DNA of 64,000 bases, from assembly GCA_946902875.1 (NCBI GenBank), contig OX336343.1, positions 3,076,754 through 3,140,753 on the forward strand, in the 5' to 3' direction. Shown piece after piece: positions 29,591-41,229 of the stretch. This DNA is from Nematopogon swammerdamellus (lineage: Eukaryota; Arthropoda; Insecta; Lepidoptera; Adelidae). The position numbers were made by a program, and so were the translations under genes. How positions within the stretch are numbered: the stretch's first letter is position 1; every line of letters begins with the position of its first letter. The notes below the pieces were generated by a model. That model was not told the DNA's origin, did no database searches, and saw only the letters and a program-made list of their open reading frames with translations.

Positions 29591-29907
29591 ACCATGTGGG
29601 GCCGATACTTTAAAAGAATAGCCCCACTGCATCTCTCCCCGTGTATGTCGTAAAAAGCGACTAAAGGATATGACTCCCTTCTTATAATTACTAGGTGGTA
29701 GGGTTTAACCTGCCCGGGTTGATACCACCGCACTGAATGAAAGGTCGGTCGAAACGGCTAGTTAGTGTTTTCCGTCCAGTTCATTGTAGCCGGCACGACC
29801 GAAGGGAAGCACTGACGTGGCACTAAGTTCACCCTGTGTTATGGGCTGACATCATGGATGTTGTATTGTAGGTGATGTAGCCAGCCGTGTCAGTTTCCAT
29901 AAAAAAA
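29591..29907 (+). mobile_element. Head-B plus 5S-SINE-type tail
   Basis: accatgtggggccgatactt, agaatagccccactgcatct, gtcgtaaaaagcgactaaag, then ttactaggtggtagggttt, gtgttatgggctgacatc, ccgtgtcagtttccat and A run. Good full-length example of the head swap. Confidence 0.9.
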
Positions 29908-29924
29908 TATATATATAATGGGAA

Positions 29925-30232
29925 AGTTTACGGGCGATAGTTTTATGTGATAACGTCATACATAAAGAAACACAGCTATAAGAATTACCGTATTTTTTCG
30001 TCCGGCACCCCTACCGCTCCGTACGCCGTACATCTGTCGATTTCTAGCCTCGATTACCGTACGATACGGCAATTACCGTACGCTTGGCAACACTGCCGCT
30101 TGGGCCGACTGTGCCTCTCTATCGCTTGTTACGCGCTCTTGCTTGCACACACAGGCTCAGATGGAACGTGACACTTTTTCGTGCGTGCAGCCGGTGTTCA
30201 TCAATTTATAAGACGTTATCACGTCAAAAATA
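29925..30232 (+). mobile_element. Family E copy
   Basis: gtttacgggcgatagtttta, ccgtattttttcgtccggca, ttaccgtacgatacggcaat, gcctctctatcgcttgttac, gacgttatcacgtcaaaa. Confidence 0.8.
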
Positions 30233-30236
30233 TGTC

Positions 30237-30286
30237 GAAAGTGCGAAGTAAGTACCGAAAAAACCTTTTTCGGTACTTCGCACTTG
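30237..30286. repeat. Inverted repeat at the edge of family E
   Basis: aaagtgcgaagtaagtaccg and aaaaa pair with ttttt and cggtacttcgcactt. Confidence 0.85.
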
Positions 30287-30734
30287 ACCCTATTTATCCA
30301 CGGTGACAATATTCAATATGCGTTATCGCAACAGTTGTTTGACCTTGGAAGTCGCTTAAGTAAATAAAAAGTAACGCATCAGGTGATAATATGCTGTTCC
30401 CGGATTCAGCTGATTTAACAGACCACTAGCAGATAAAATGTTAGTAAGATAAGATACGTATCTATTCAAAACAGCCGGATCTAAAACTTCATTTGTTTTC
30501 CATTCTGCGAACCGGATATTATTGGGAAGGTCAAGATTGTTGGATGGATTGAATAATTAGGGTTTCGTACCGGTTATACGCAAGCCTATTACTATACCTA
30601 AGCCTGCATTGTCCGTCCTACCTTGAAGGGTTGTATATTTTGACCGTAATAAGTATCCGGTTGAAAGCTTCACAGAAATATGTGTTATTCTGACGGATAT
30701 TGTATTGTATTGTTTATTGATCATTCATATGGCA
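30287..30734. other. Unassigned, with a MITE-M scrap
   Basis: 30560-30700 (gggtttcgtaccggttatac, aagtatccggttgaaagc, ttattctgacggatat) resembles MITE-M; the rest is not recognised. 30480-30545 (ccattctgcgaaccggatat, gggaaggtca) recurs at 31175-31212. Confidence 0.4.
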
Positions 30735-31079
30735 GTACCGTGTGGGGCCGGTACTTAAAAAGAATAGCCTCACTGCATCTCTCCCCGTGCATGTCGTAAA
30801 AGGCGACCAAGGGATAAGGACAAGATGCCGTGCTAAAGGGCGACAGGCTCGCCACCTCTCACCTTGGCATGGTACTTCCACCGAGTCATGCAGCAGGTGG
30901 GTCTTCGTGCCTTACTTGCTGCTTGATCGATTAAATCTTGGTCGAATAATTTGCGAAACGTGGTGGTCGGTGTTGTGCTGTAATTTACCAGAGTTCTTGC
31001 AGCACAACACCGATTACTCTGCTTACCCCGATTGTCGGGATTCAGCGTGTGTGATATGTATGTATGTATGTATGGCAGT
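30735..31079 (+). mobile_element. SINE-D with head-B
   Basis: accgtgtggggccggtactt, ctgcatctctccccgtgcat, gccgtgctaaagggcgacag, gtcatgcagcaggtgggtc, cagcacaacaccgattactc, ccccgattgtcgggattcag and an atgt tail (31055-31074). Reference copy for this family. Confidence 0.85.
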
Positions 31080-31434
31080 TAAACTGCGCTCGAACTTGTC
31101 ACAATTCTAACAAATAATAAAAAAAGAAAAGTAAATAATTAAGGGTAACACCGGTATCTAAAACTACATATGCTTTCCATTCTGCGAGCCGGATATATTT
31201 GGGAAGGTCACGTTTGTTGAACGGATACTTAATTTTTAGTATCGAAAACGTAGATTAGGTATGTCTTGCTTGGAGAACTGTTCGCACTTGTGGTATGGCT
31301 CAGCTAAATATGTCAAGTAATAAATTGTAAATAAGTAAGAGAAATACGGATATGTAGAGGTAGCCATCAGGTAGCCGATTCCACAGCTCGGCTGCACGTA
31401 CCGTGAAACATGTTGTGATGGCAATACTTTTTTA

Positions 31435-31935
31435 ATTTTTAACACCGACGAAAAAAGAGGGGTGCTAAGTTTAACGCGTGTGTGTATGTGTGCATGGGTG
31501 TGCCTGTCTGTGGCATCGTAGCTCCCAAACGGTAGTATCTACTTGAATGCGGTTTTTTTATTGGAAAGCTGGTTTAATCGGGATGGTTCTTAGCTATGTT
31601 TGTAAACAAGTGATCAAGTAATTAAGTAATTAAAAAATTAATTATCTTAAAAAGTGGACCGATTTGCATGCGGTTTTTTTTAAAAAGCTTGAAATAAAAG
31701 TTAAATTATAAATTTAAAAAACCTCCGATCCTTAAAAAGTAAACTATAATTTCCGTTTACTTACTTAAAGGAGTCGTGGGACCGTTAATAAAATAAAATA
31801 TAAAAACTCAGAGCTGCACAGGTATTTACTTAGCGGTCCCCCGACTCATTTAAGTAAGTAAACGAAAATTATTATAGATTTTAAGAGTCAGGGATTTTTA
31901 AAATTTTTAATTTAACTTTTTCGCTTTAGATGCCA
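31435..31935. repeat. Two lepidopteran repeats
   Basis: 31435-31650 (aaaaagaggggtgctaagtt, tgtatgtgtgcatgggtg, gctcccaaacggtagtat) has a reversed counterpart at 49411-49600. 31755-31870 is a foldback, ttaaaggagtcgtgggaccg pairing with gcggtcccccgactcattta, related to 5220-5340. Confidence 0.55.
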
Positions 31936-32160
31936 CTTCACTAGAGTACGAAATTTTTTATTTATATTGTTAGACATTGACTCATTAAGAGTTTCATTAT
32001 GGACCGCAAAATTAGTATGCAAATTGAGCGCACCGACTGGTTGTTTGCTTGCACTGTGGCGCGAGTCTCGATGAGTCATCTGAGATTTTATGAACGCACG
32101 TTCATCAAATCTCGACGCGGGCGCGTGACCCTGCGATTATAAATAAATAACGTTTATGTA
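31936..32160. other. No feature recognised
   Basis: AT-rich with a small pair gatgagtcatctgagattt/aaatctcgacg. Confidence 0.35.
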
Positions 32161-32232
32161 TAATAATAATACATAACATACATACCACACGCGGTGTCCC
32201 GACAATCAGGGTAAGCAGAGTAATCGGTGTTG
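32161..32232 (-). mobile_element. SINE-D tail fragment
   Basis: acatacatacc, gtgtcccgacaatcagggt, aagcagagtaatcggtgttg; it abuts directly the poly-A end of the SINE at 32233. Confidence 0.75.
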
Positions 32233-32577
32233 TTTTTTTTTTTTATGGAAACTGACACGGTTGGCTACATCACCTACAACATCCGTGATGTCAGCCCATA
32301 ACACCGGGTGAACTTGGTGCCACGTCAGTGCTTCCCTTCGGTCGTGCCGGCTACACTGAACTGGACGGAAAACACAAACTATTTACATAGCCGTTTCGAC
32401 CGACCTTTCATTCAGTGCGGTGGTACCAACCCGGGCGGATTAAACCCTACCACCTAGTGATATAAGAAGGGAGTCATATCCCTTAGTCGCCTTTTACGAC
32501 ATACACGGGGAGAGATGCAGTGGGGCTATTCTTTTAAAGTACCGGCCCCACACGGTACAAAGTACATTTTACCATAC
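32233..32577 (-). mobile_element. Head-B plus 5S-SINE-type tail, full length
   Basis: T run, atggaaactgacacggttgg, gtgccacgtcagtgcttcc, gtaccaacccgggcgg, ctaccacctagtgatataag, cttagtcgccttttacgac, cacggggagagatgcagtgg, ccggccccacacggtac. Confidence 0.9.
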
Positions 32578-32639
32578 GGTATTTTACAAGAATTCATGTA
32601 AAATACAGCACATCCCTATATATCAATGAATATTAACAT

Positions 32640-32740
32640 TTTTTTATTATGGAAACTGACACATGTGGCTACATCACCCACTACATCCGCGATGTCAGCC
32701 CATAACACCTTAGTGAACTCGGTGTCATGTCAGTCAATTA
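32640..32740 (-). mobile_element. 5S-SINE tail fragment
   Basis: atggaaactgacacatgtgg, cgcgatgtcagcccataaca and gaactcggtgtcatgtcag, diverged. Confidence 0.7.
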
Positions 32741-33055
32741 ATAGCCGTTTTAGCCGCCATTTAGCGCCACTTCGACGATGCGGGCATCATTCAATAACTA
32801 CGTAAAAAACACTTGTTATAGGCAGATCGCTATTTGTGGACATCTGCCGAAGATGGAATCAAATGTCAAAACACGACCCCTCGACCCCTGGCGGCCTCGT
32901 CTCGAATAAGTTCCACGTGCAATGGGTAGCCAGTCTTCCATCCGCACAACTTTAAAGTAGTTATTAGCTGGTACTAACTACCTACTACAACACTAGGAAG
33001 CAAAAGATAAAGTGTGCGCATTTACAAAATTTTGTAATTATATAGTGATTACGTA
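32741..33055. other. No feature recognised
   Basis: Mixed-composition sequence without a frame, repeat or RNA signature that I can name. Confidence 0.3.
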
Positions 33056-33500
33056 TACAGGGTGTAAAAACGGCGAGTACATTAAATTTAAGAAATGATT
33101 ATTGGGATCAAGAGTAACAAAAAAGTCGAACAACTTTTTTCTGAATTCCCTTTAAATAAAAAGTTACAGTTTGCATACAAACTAATTGATTTATTTAGTG
33201 TAAAAGGATCTAATGTTCCGCACGAACGTGGGAATGAACGGCGCGCGGTGACTGAGCGAGCAAGGACGAGTGTCCGGAGCGAGGAGATGCGCGGCGTGAG
33301 TTTTTCGACTCCGACCGTTCCCCCGCAAGCACCCTCCCTCCGCGCGCGTCAAATTACACTAGACGAAAACATAAATTTCAAAAATGTTTATCTCCAGAAC
33401 TAGACACTTTAGAGAAAAACTTTATTTACTTTTTTCTCTCAGAGAAACATGAGGATTGCGCTGGCGAAATTAATGTACTGGCCGTTACAACAACCTGTAT
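33056..33500. mobile_element. MITE-T copy 2 (opposite orientation)
   Basis: tacagggtgtaaaaacggcg, agtacattaaatttaagaaa, gattattgggatcaagag; right end ggattgcgctggcgaaatta, atgtactggccgttacaac, aacctgta. GC-rich centre 33220-33350 reads agtgtccggagcgaggagat. The frame 33095-33403 is chance. Confidence 0.8.
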
Positions 33501-33718
33501 TTGCGAAGTAGACAGGTACATAGAAACGAATAATGTATTAATGGAAAAAGTTCGAAACTTTGATGACTCACATCACATCTTAAACTAGTAAATATTAATT
33601 TAACACACGTACAAAATTTTCGCAACATTTCAAACATACTCGTATATTAATAAGCTCTATAAAGTTTCTTACCCGGTTCTTCCTTACAGATTGCATTGCT
33701 GAACGGGACATGACAAAA

Positions 33719-33916
33719 AAAACCGGCCAAGTGCGAGTCGGACTCGCGCACCGAGACCGCGTTCCGCACCACAAAAAAAAACATTAAAAAAAAACATGTT
33801 TCTTGTATGGGAACCCCCCTTAATTTTTTTCCTTTTTCTATTTTTTATTAATTGTTGTTATATCCGCCATAATAAATAACACATATTCTGTGAAAATTTC
33901 AACCGGCTACCTATTA
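33719..33916 (+). mobile_element. MITE-M, left part (split by LINE)
   Basis: aaccggccaagtgcgagtcg, gtttcttgtatgggaacccc, ttcaaccggctacctatta. Continues at 37851 after the LINE. Confidence 0.85.
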
Positions 33917-36900
33917 AAGAGAGCGTTAGAGACGCTCAATACTACGAGCGAATGTAGGTAAGAAGGCAGCTCGATAGCCGACATGAGTCGGCAATAAATA
34001 CCTCAGACCGTAATCAAGTCGCATGCACCAAAGAAAATATAACGTACGCACGAACGTGTTGATTGTTTTGTTTAGATAATTGTCGTTTTTGTTATTATTG
34101 TGCATACAAGCATTGTCTTTATATAAATTAGAAGGGGAACCATAAATACATTTATGACTGTGTTGTATACAAATGTTTATGGTAACCAATAAGTGTTTGT
34201 CTTTTCAGATTTTTATGTCTCAATTTCATTTGTATTTTTATTTTCTTAGTTTTTATCTGTTGTTACATTTGAAGGTTCTCTAAGGTTACATTGTTTGCTC
34301 CTTTAAATTTCTATGCACATACTTGCCTTTCTTCCTTACTACCAGCGGGTCAAACCGTGGGTTCATTTAGCTGCTAAGCAGTAAGTAAGTAATTTTTAAT
34401 ATTAGCATAATTTGAGACGCTGTTATTAGTATTTATTTATTCTATTATAATATATGTATATGTAAATTTATGTCTGATTTGCCGGACTTTGACACCTTTT
34501 ATTCTTTGTCACCTTCATCCTCAATAGAGGATCTTTTCATAGATGCTTCCAACGCTAACGATCCCAACAATTCTGTCTCTTCATCTGCATCACCTGTTCA
34601 TCTGTCAGATCTAATTAACAATTCTATTTCCGGGTTTCCTAAAAATTTCAATGTTACCCATATCAACTGCCAGAGTGTTCCCGGGCATTTCCCTGATATA
34701 CTATCTTCTTTCACCAGCGAACACTTACACGCCTGCCTCTTCACAGAGACGTTCCTGAAGCCTACTCTCCCGTCTTACTCTTACGCACTTCCAGGATACG
34801 TGCTCATTCGGAATGACAGGGTTGGGAAGGGCGGTGGAGGAGTTGCTATTTATTTACGTAGCAACATCTCATACAAAGTGTTATCCCAATCTCCCTCCAC
34901 GTATACAGCATCTGCTGAATACATCCTATTAGAACTAATATTTAACCATGCCAAATTCCTTCTGGGTGTTTTTTATTGCCCTCCTTCTATTAACTACTTC
35001 AACACTTTTGATACTCTTCTCGCCGACCATATCCATGACTACACTCACGCAGTCATGATGGGTGACTTTAATACGTGCCACACCAAATCGGATAGCCGCT
35101 CCTTGAACTTTCAAAGCATTTTGAAATCGCACAACCTTACTTCTCTGCCGCTCGGCCCGACCTACCACGTAAACACCTGTCATTCCTTTCTAGATTTAAT
35201 TTTAGTGTCATCCCCAGATAGAGTTGACAAATTCGGCCAGTTCACTGCTGGGGGGTTTGTCAACCACGATCTCATTTAGCTTTCATATAAACTGAAGCCT
35301 CCCAAGCAGAAGCCAAAAATTCTTCTACAGCGTAGTTTTGGGGCTATGAATCTTGAGTCTCTGCGGATAGATGCTGGTGCCGTGGACTGGAATCATGTGC
35401 ATGTTCTGACTGACGTGAACGATAAGGTCGCTGCGTTTACGTCCACAGTCCTCGAGCTGTACGACAAGCACGCTCCTGTTCGCTCAGTTAGGATGAGGCA
35501 TCTTCCTGCTCCTTGGTTGACCGATATAATTCGTCACCACATGGCAATTAGAGATGCAACCAAGCGCAAGCATAAGCGGTTTCCTACTGAAGAAAACCTC
35601 AATCTCTTCAAAGTCGCCAGAAACAGGTGCACCAGGATGTGCCGGGACGCCAAGCGTCGTTACATTCAAGAATCTGTTGCAGATCGCTCCCCTGGTGACA
35701 TGTGGAAATTTCTTAATTCTCTCGGCTTGGGTAAATCTAAGTCTAGTACTGCTACGACTATTGATCTAGATGTCTTAAATAGACACTTCTCTTCTCCTCC
35801 GATAACTGTAGACCCAGCCCTTAAGTCTGAAACTATCTCTCAGTTAAGAAGCAATTCGGCTTCAACTCCGCAACCCTTTACTTTCTCCTATGTAACCGGC
35901 TGTGAAATAAAAAAGATAATTCTTTCCATTAAAAGCAAGGCGGTAGGGTGTGACGAATTGAGCAGAGCACTGCTGATCCCAATTTTAGACGAGATCTTAC
36001 CTACCATTTCCCATATACTTAATTTCTCTCTAAGATTGGGTTGCTTTCCATACTCGTGGAAAAATGCATTCGTCTTACCCTTACCAAAAATTTCCAATCC
36101 TGTTTCACCAAATAATTTCCGCCCTATATCCATCCTTCCCTTCCTATAAAAAGTACTTGAGCGAGCAGTACACTCTCAGCTAAATCGCTTCCTGCATCAA
36201 AACTCCCTTTTGAACCCTTTTCAATCGGGGTTCCGTCCTTCTCACAGTACAACCACTGCTTTAGTCAAAGTCACTGATGATATTCGCCACGGAATTGATA
36301 ATCGGCAACTCACAATTATTACATTGCTTGACTTCAGTAATGCCTTCAACACAGTTGACTTTGACATCTTGCTTACGGTATTGAGTTCTCTTAATATTTC
36401 ACAGGCGGTACTGGATTGGTTCGATTCCTACCTTAGAGGTCGCCGGCAAAGAGTCCGCCTGAACGATAACTTCTCCGATTGGTGTGTCCTTTCAGCCGGT
36501 GTCCCTCAGGGAGGTGTGCTTTCTCCACTTCTTTTCTCTGTATTTATTAATACACTAGCCCAAATTCTGGTTTCTCACTACCACTTCTATGCTGACAGAT
36601 TCGCAGCTTTACCGCCAGTCTTCCGTATCCGAGCTTTTGCCCACTATCAACCTTGTCAATTCAGATTTATCTGGAGTGCGTCATTGGACAGATCGTTTTG
36701 GCCTTCAAGTCAATCCATCTAAATCTCAAATCATGATAGTGGGCAGTAGCAAATTCTTGAGTAGAATAGATAGGGACAATTTGCCGCCAGTGTCATATAA
36801 CGGTGTCACTATTACATACAGCAGAGTAGTCAAGAACCTCGGCATTGTCATGGACGACTCTCTTTCTTGGGTCCAGCATGTCAGTGGGGTATGCAAGAAG

Positions 36901-37850
36901 GTTTACGGTGCTATGCATTCTCTAAAGCGACTCAATCGATTCCTTCCGGTCGAAACCAAGACTATGCTAGTACAATCCCTTATTCACCCAATTCTGGATT
37001 ATGGCGATATCTGCAATCTCGATTTAAACGAAGAGCTACTCAATAAGTTAGATCGTTTACTCAATTTCGGCATCCGATTTATTTTCGGATTGCGTAAATA
37101 TGATCATGTTTCTGCTTACCGTGATCAACTTGAGTGGCTCACTATTCGTCAACGTCGGAACATGCATGTTCTTTCCCTTCTCTTTACAATTCTTAACGAC
37201 CCCAATTCCCCCATCTACCTCAGAGAGAGGTTTGCCTATCTCTCCTCGCATGGCGTACCGCTAAGGTCAGCTGACAGCCTCCTTCTCATCCCCTCTCACA
37301 GCTCCTCTAGCTATTCCGAATCGTTTTCTGTAATGTCAGCGCGCCTGTGGAATAATCTCCCACCAGCCATCAGAACATCTCCAACTCTTGCCACTTTCAA
37401 AAAGCGTCTGAAAGAAATGTATCTCTCCAAAGAATAGAGGTGGTTTACTTTATTATTTACAGATATGAAGTAGTTTATGTAATGTGTGTATCAAGTATCT
37501 ATTATTAGTATATAGTACATATATAAGTATCCTTCTATGTATTCTTATTTAGTATGAAAAATATATCCTATGTATAAGTAATATGTTCTAGTATTTTACC
37601 TACATATGTATAGGTATTATATGCCCGGCGTCTTGTTCACTTAATTTTATTGTTTTGTTAGTATTAAGTTTGTGTCATTCTTCTTCTGTTTTGCTACCCT
37701 TATAATAAGTTTTCATAAAAGTCAGGTTGACTGGGAGAGATTGCCTTAGGTAATAAGTCCGCCTTTTGTAAAATCGTTGTATTGGAAAGCAATAAAGCAT
37801 ATTCTATTCTATTCTATTCTATTCTATTAAATAAATACAATACAATACAA
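33917..37850 (+). mobile_element. LINE (CR1/L2-like), apparently full length, disabled
   Basis: It splits a MITE-M at the sequence tatta, duplicated at 33912-33916 and 37851-37855. The uninterrupted MITE-M at 19635 shows the empty site. The 5' UTR is 553 bp, followed by one long coding region and a 3' UTR with taagtccgccttttgtaaa, gcaataaagcat and a five-fold attct tail. The 3.93 kb carry no separate gag-like ORF1. The clade is uncertain: tail and C-terminus suggest CR1/L2/Rex relatives. Confidence 0.88.
34470..37437 (+). pseudogene. LINE endonuclease-reverse transcriptase, three inactivating changes
   Basis: About 989 codons. Residues 1-55 are a Ser/Asp-rich leader. The AP-endonuclease domain follows (THINCQSVPGHFPDI, LFTETFLKP with the catalytic Glu, MGDFN, SFLDLILVSS, NHD). 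The reverse transcriptase then shows NFRPISILPFL, FQSGFRPSHSTTTALVKV, LLDFSNAFNTVDFDILL, AGVPQGGVLSPLLFSVFIN and HFYAD. The C-terminus has RLWNNLPPAIRTSPTLATFK. Breaks are an in-frame TAG at 35277-35279, an in-frame TAA at 36147-36149 (Ser to stop by one base, inferred), and one extra base inside the YADD motif near 36594 that shifts the rest to the next frame. The remainder is open, so death looks recent. Its job would be copying its own RNA at a nicked target. Confidence 0.92.
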
Positions 37851-37957
37851 TATTAGGGTTCCAAAGATACAGCACTCGGACAGACAGACAGACAAACGAC
37901 GGCGGCGTAGGCTTAGTACCTAGTAGGCTTCCGTACGGGATACGGAACCCTAAAAAT
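37851..37957 (+). mobile_element. MITE-M, right part
   Basis: attagggttccaaagataca, gcactcggacagacagacag, ggcgtaggcttagtacc, gggatacggaaccctaaaaa. Confidence 0.85.
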
Positions 37958-38324
37958 GATGACGAACCATACTGAATATGCATATGTCTCAATGAAATAT
38001 TGTTAACGTTGTGTGTTCTTTATGGCGAAATAAATATCTGATCCTGAATCAGTCAAAATTGCGATGTAATGGAATGTAATCCGATATGTGTGGCTGAGTA
38101 AAGAGCACAGCAAGCTCCGTAGTTCACCGTCAACGATTATCAATCACTTCTAATTTAATATTTTTAATGTTGCAACCTAGCGTTCTAGGTTGCAACACCC
38201 GATGGCAACCACCAGTCTTTGTATCCAAGCCAATATTTAAGCCCGTTCCACCCATGCCACAGAATGTCTAATTTTATGCGCTCAAAATAGAGACGGCTAT
38301 GGCTCAGCGGGTGGGGAGCGTCGC
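37958..38324. other. Unassigned, with a SINE-C scrap
   Basis: 38082-38105 (atccgatatgtgtggctgag) resembles a SINE-C end. 38165-38200 has a small palindrome, caacctagcgttctaggttg. Nothing else recognised. Confidence 0.4.
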
Positions 38325-38725
38325 AGGCCGCAGGACAAAGCGGGCGCGAGGCAGTTTTCTCTTTACTAGAGCGGGATGGAATTCGCCACAAGGCGCTTAC
38401 GATAAAACAAAGCGAAGGCGAATAACGCACAAATATTTTTTATTTTAATAAGTATGAAACATTTTAGCTTTGTGACTTTTTTAAATTGCGGTTCAATAAA
38501 GAATATAAAATTGTATTTGGAGAAAAATTATAAAAAATGTACATTAATTCTTTATATTTTTACAATAGAAATTGCTGTAAAAATAGAGGAATATTCGGAT
38601 TTTTTTTCTATCGAGCGAAGTTAAAAAACTTGCTGTTTCAACCTCATGGTTCACTAAAGATAATCCTGTATATTGAAAACCTAGAACATCACCTATACTT
38701 ATTTATAACTTTTCACAGGTGTGCA
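38325..38725. repeat. Interspersed repeat, uninterrupted copy
   Basis: Reverse complement of 12690-12860 joined to 12090-12270: ggaattcgccacaaggcgct, ttgtatttggagaaaaatta, cgagcgaagttaaaaaac, aacctcatggttcactaaag. It documents the empty target of the RTE insertion at 12282. Confidence 0.75.
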
Positions 38726-38804
38726 TCAATTCTAAAGTACAGAGATCCGGGTTGGTGTTCAGTGTCCCGGGGAGTAGCCTCTTAATTTAAAAAAAAACAC
38801 CAGT

Positions 38805-38910
38805 CTGCTGTCCATTCTTCTTCGAATTGAATTTAGAACTGGCGGAATTTTCGACATGCCCAAGCGTAGGTTACCTACCTATGGATGAAATACATACAAT
38901 AAACGATAAA
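38805..38910 (+). repeat. Short retro-like 3' end
   Basis: gaactggcggaattttcgac, caagcgtaggttacctacc, tatggatgaaat, aataaac. Further copies at 55500-55640 (+) and 63295-63430 (-). Confidence 0.65.
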
Positions 38911-39385
38911 CAATGGTAGTATATACCTTGCTGGATGCTCGTTCGTGCAGGTGTGCAAAGGTTAAATAAAATTTACCCAAACCACCGCTCTCAAAAACAT
39001 TAATATTTACAGCTTATACATGAATACTCAAGAATCTGACCACTCTGCCTACCTGGGTAATGTAAATTACCTATATCTGGTGTATAGTGCCATCGTCAAT
39101 TTTGATACTTCAATACATCAAGTAAAATCAACCATAATTCAACAACAATTAGTAAAAGTTTATTATAAAACAATGTACCTAATATAAGTCATATTAAAAA
39201 TCTAAAGATACAAAGTGTATCCAATTATTGTCAAAGTTCTTTAGTGGGAAAAACAGGCAGGGCTATTCGTAGGTACGCCAAACAGAGATTATTAACTAAG
39301 AACTCGTAGGTACGCCAAACAGAGATTATTAAGAGCGTGTCGTGCAAAATGACAGGCGACGGTGCTGCCACTGAAGTAAATAATA

Positions 39386-40208
39386 GGAGGTCCTTGTACC
39401 TTGGGCCATCAAAATTTAAACCCCTCTAGAATTAAAACCTTTCATGCAATTCGGACGGATTTTTCCACATACTAAGGTAAATTTAATAGGTTTTATGTTT
39501 TTATTTACAGGAACATACATTCTTTGCTGTTCAGGAGATATAAGTTTTTTTTTAAAGTTAGTTTTGCCCTAAGGTGCAAGATGGTCTTATACCCTGGGCC
39601 ATGATGGCTTGTACTTTGGGTCAGATACAATAACTACAATAAAGACAGCAAATTAAATATAACATCGTTAACTTTGTCGAAGAGGGGTATGGGTTAGCCT
39701 TATGTACAACAGTGAACGTATTTCGGCTGAAATTATTACTATGATGTGAATTTCTTAATGCTTGTACCTTGAGCCTGCCCAAAGTACAACACCTTTAAAG
39801 TACAGGGCCAAGGTACAATCGCTAGCCTGACCCGAGGTACAATTTTAGACTATTTAAATAAAGGATTTTTTTCGAGAAATATGCTCAAGCATTTCTCGGC
39901 TTTTTCAATCAAATAATCTTGACATGTAAGTTGCTAGTCTAGAGAATAAATGCAATACATGGTAACAAAATTACTTACCTTGTAAAATCTCCTCGCAAGA
40001 TGGTAAAAAACTAGATTTGGAGGTCTGGAAATCGAAAAAAGCACTTATCTTTGCAACAGCTAAAGCTGTCTGTGTCAAAAGAATGAATGACGTTTGTGAC
40101 AATGGCAGATGTCTAAAATAGAAAATAAAAGAATTATGGATGTGTTCTATTAGTGAGCTATTCAAAAGGCCCGAGGTACACGCTGACCCAAGGTACAAGG
40201 ACTTCCCC
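39386..40208. mobile_element. ggtacaagg-repeat transposon, 823 bp
   Basis: Ends ggaggtccttgtaccttggg and cccaaggtacaaggacttcc are inverted; TA lies on each side (39384-39385, 40209-40210). Variants of cttgtacctt/aaggtacaag recur inside at about 39540-39620 and 39770-39850, like subterminal transposase-binding repeats. The homologous arm at 41270-41310 lacks it, giving the empty site. Confidence 0.75.
39979..40112 (-). CDS. Candidate exon inside the ggtacaagg element
   Basis: On the minus strand a 134-base open segment lies between acceptor ttctattttag and donor gtaagtaa. It encodes LPLSQTSFILLTQTALAVAK, then ISAFFDFQTSKSSFLPSCEE. I recognise no family. Good splice signals on both sides and an open frame are suggestive of a transposase or captured exon, but chance cannot be excluded for a piece this short. 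Confidence 0.35.
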
Positions 40209-40404
40209 TATATCTCTTAAACAAAGCCATAACTGGAAAAAACAAGCCATGAAGCTGTAGTTGATTTTGATTCTGATATTCTAAGATACTGAAAACAGTT
40301 TTGTATTGCTCAGTTTATGCACAATCATTATAACGGATATTTGTATGTTTATATGTTAGTACTAAGCATGTACTCGCTTTTTAAAAATTTGGAAGTAATA
40401 CGTC

Positions 40405-40483
40405 ACGACCCGGTTGCGTAGTTGGTTATCGCGTTGGCAGCTCAAGCCAGAGACCCAGGTTCGAATCCTGGCCGGGATGTATT
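40405..40483 (+). mobile_element. tRNA-derived SINE head
   Basis: gacccggttgcgtagttggt, gcgttggcagctcaagccag, ggttcgaatcctggccggg; third copy of the family at 25737 and 26459. Confidence 0.75.
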
Positions 40484-40637
40484 TTTTTCCAATGATTTTC
40501 GATTTGCATTTTTCTAATTAAAAATATTATAACGAATTTCGATGGCCACCGTAATCCGTTATAATGATTGTGCAAACTGAGCAATACAAAACTGTTTCCA
40601 GTATCTTAGAATATCATAATCAAAATCAACTACAGCT

Positions 40638-41229
40638 TTTTTTTTTTTTATTTTGGGCTTTATTCCTTTTACGAATATATCAGCCCCTTCCCTTAACAAC
40701 ATATTATCATAAACAAATTAAATTACACAGTATACACACAAAACACAACACAAAAAACACAAAAAACACAAAAACATGAATGGGAAGGAAGTGCCGTCCC
40801 AAACATACCTACCAGATATAAACAAACATAAAATAACACGCACAAAGACAAATAAAGACATCATTACTAAAACTAAAAAAATTCTTAATCACTTAGGTAT
40901 TATTCTACCTTCTTGCAATGATTTTCTGTACTAAAGAATAAATCTGTACAGCTTCTTCTGACGTGGGCTTTGCGAGAGCTGGTATGTAACCTCCTACATT
41001 AATATTAGGTATGCATATTTGTTGCCTCTCGGCCGCACCCCTTGCACACTCCACTAGGACATGATAAACATTTTCAGGCACCCCACAGACTTCGCAGTTT
41101 GGTGAGGAAACCTTCTTCATTAAGTATGCGAACGCGTTAAGTGGAATATGACCGGAGCGCAGCCTAAAGGCAACTACAAGTGTATTTCTTTTTAATTTGC
41201 TCTCTTCGAACCAGGGTACTTGTGTAGAA
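40638..41229 (-). pseudogene. LINE 3' end with RNase H-type C-terminus
   Basis: The minus frame (41222-40905) reads VVAFRLRSGHIPLNAFAYLM, KKVSSPNCEVCGVPENVYHV and LVECARGAA. RSGH.PLN and the C-x2-C...H-x4-C knuckle are the usual C-terminal end of LINE RNase H regions (Jockey/I/R1 types). A 3' UTR and A run end it at 40638. The 11-mer aactacagctt is duplicated at its two ends (40630 and 41230), so it is a 5'-truncated insertion. Confidence 0.85.
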
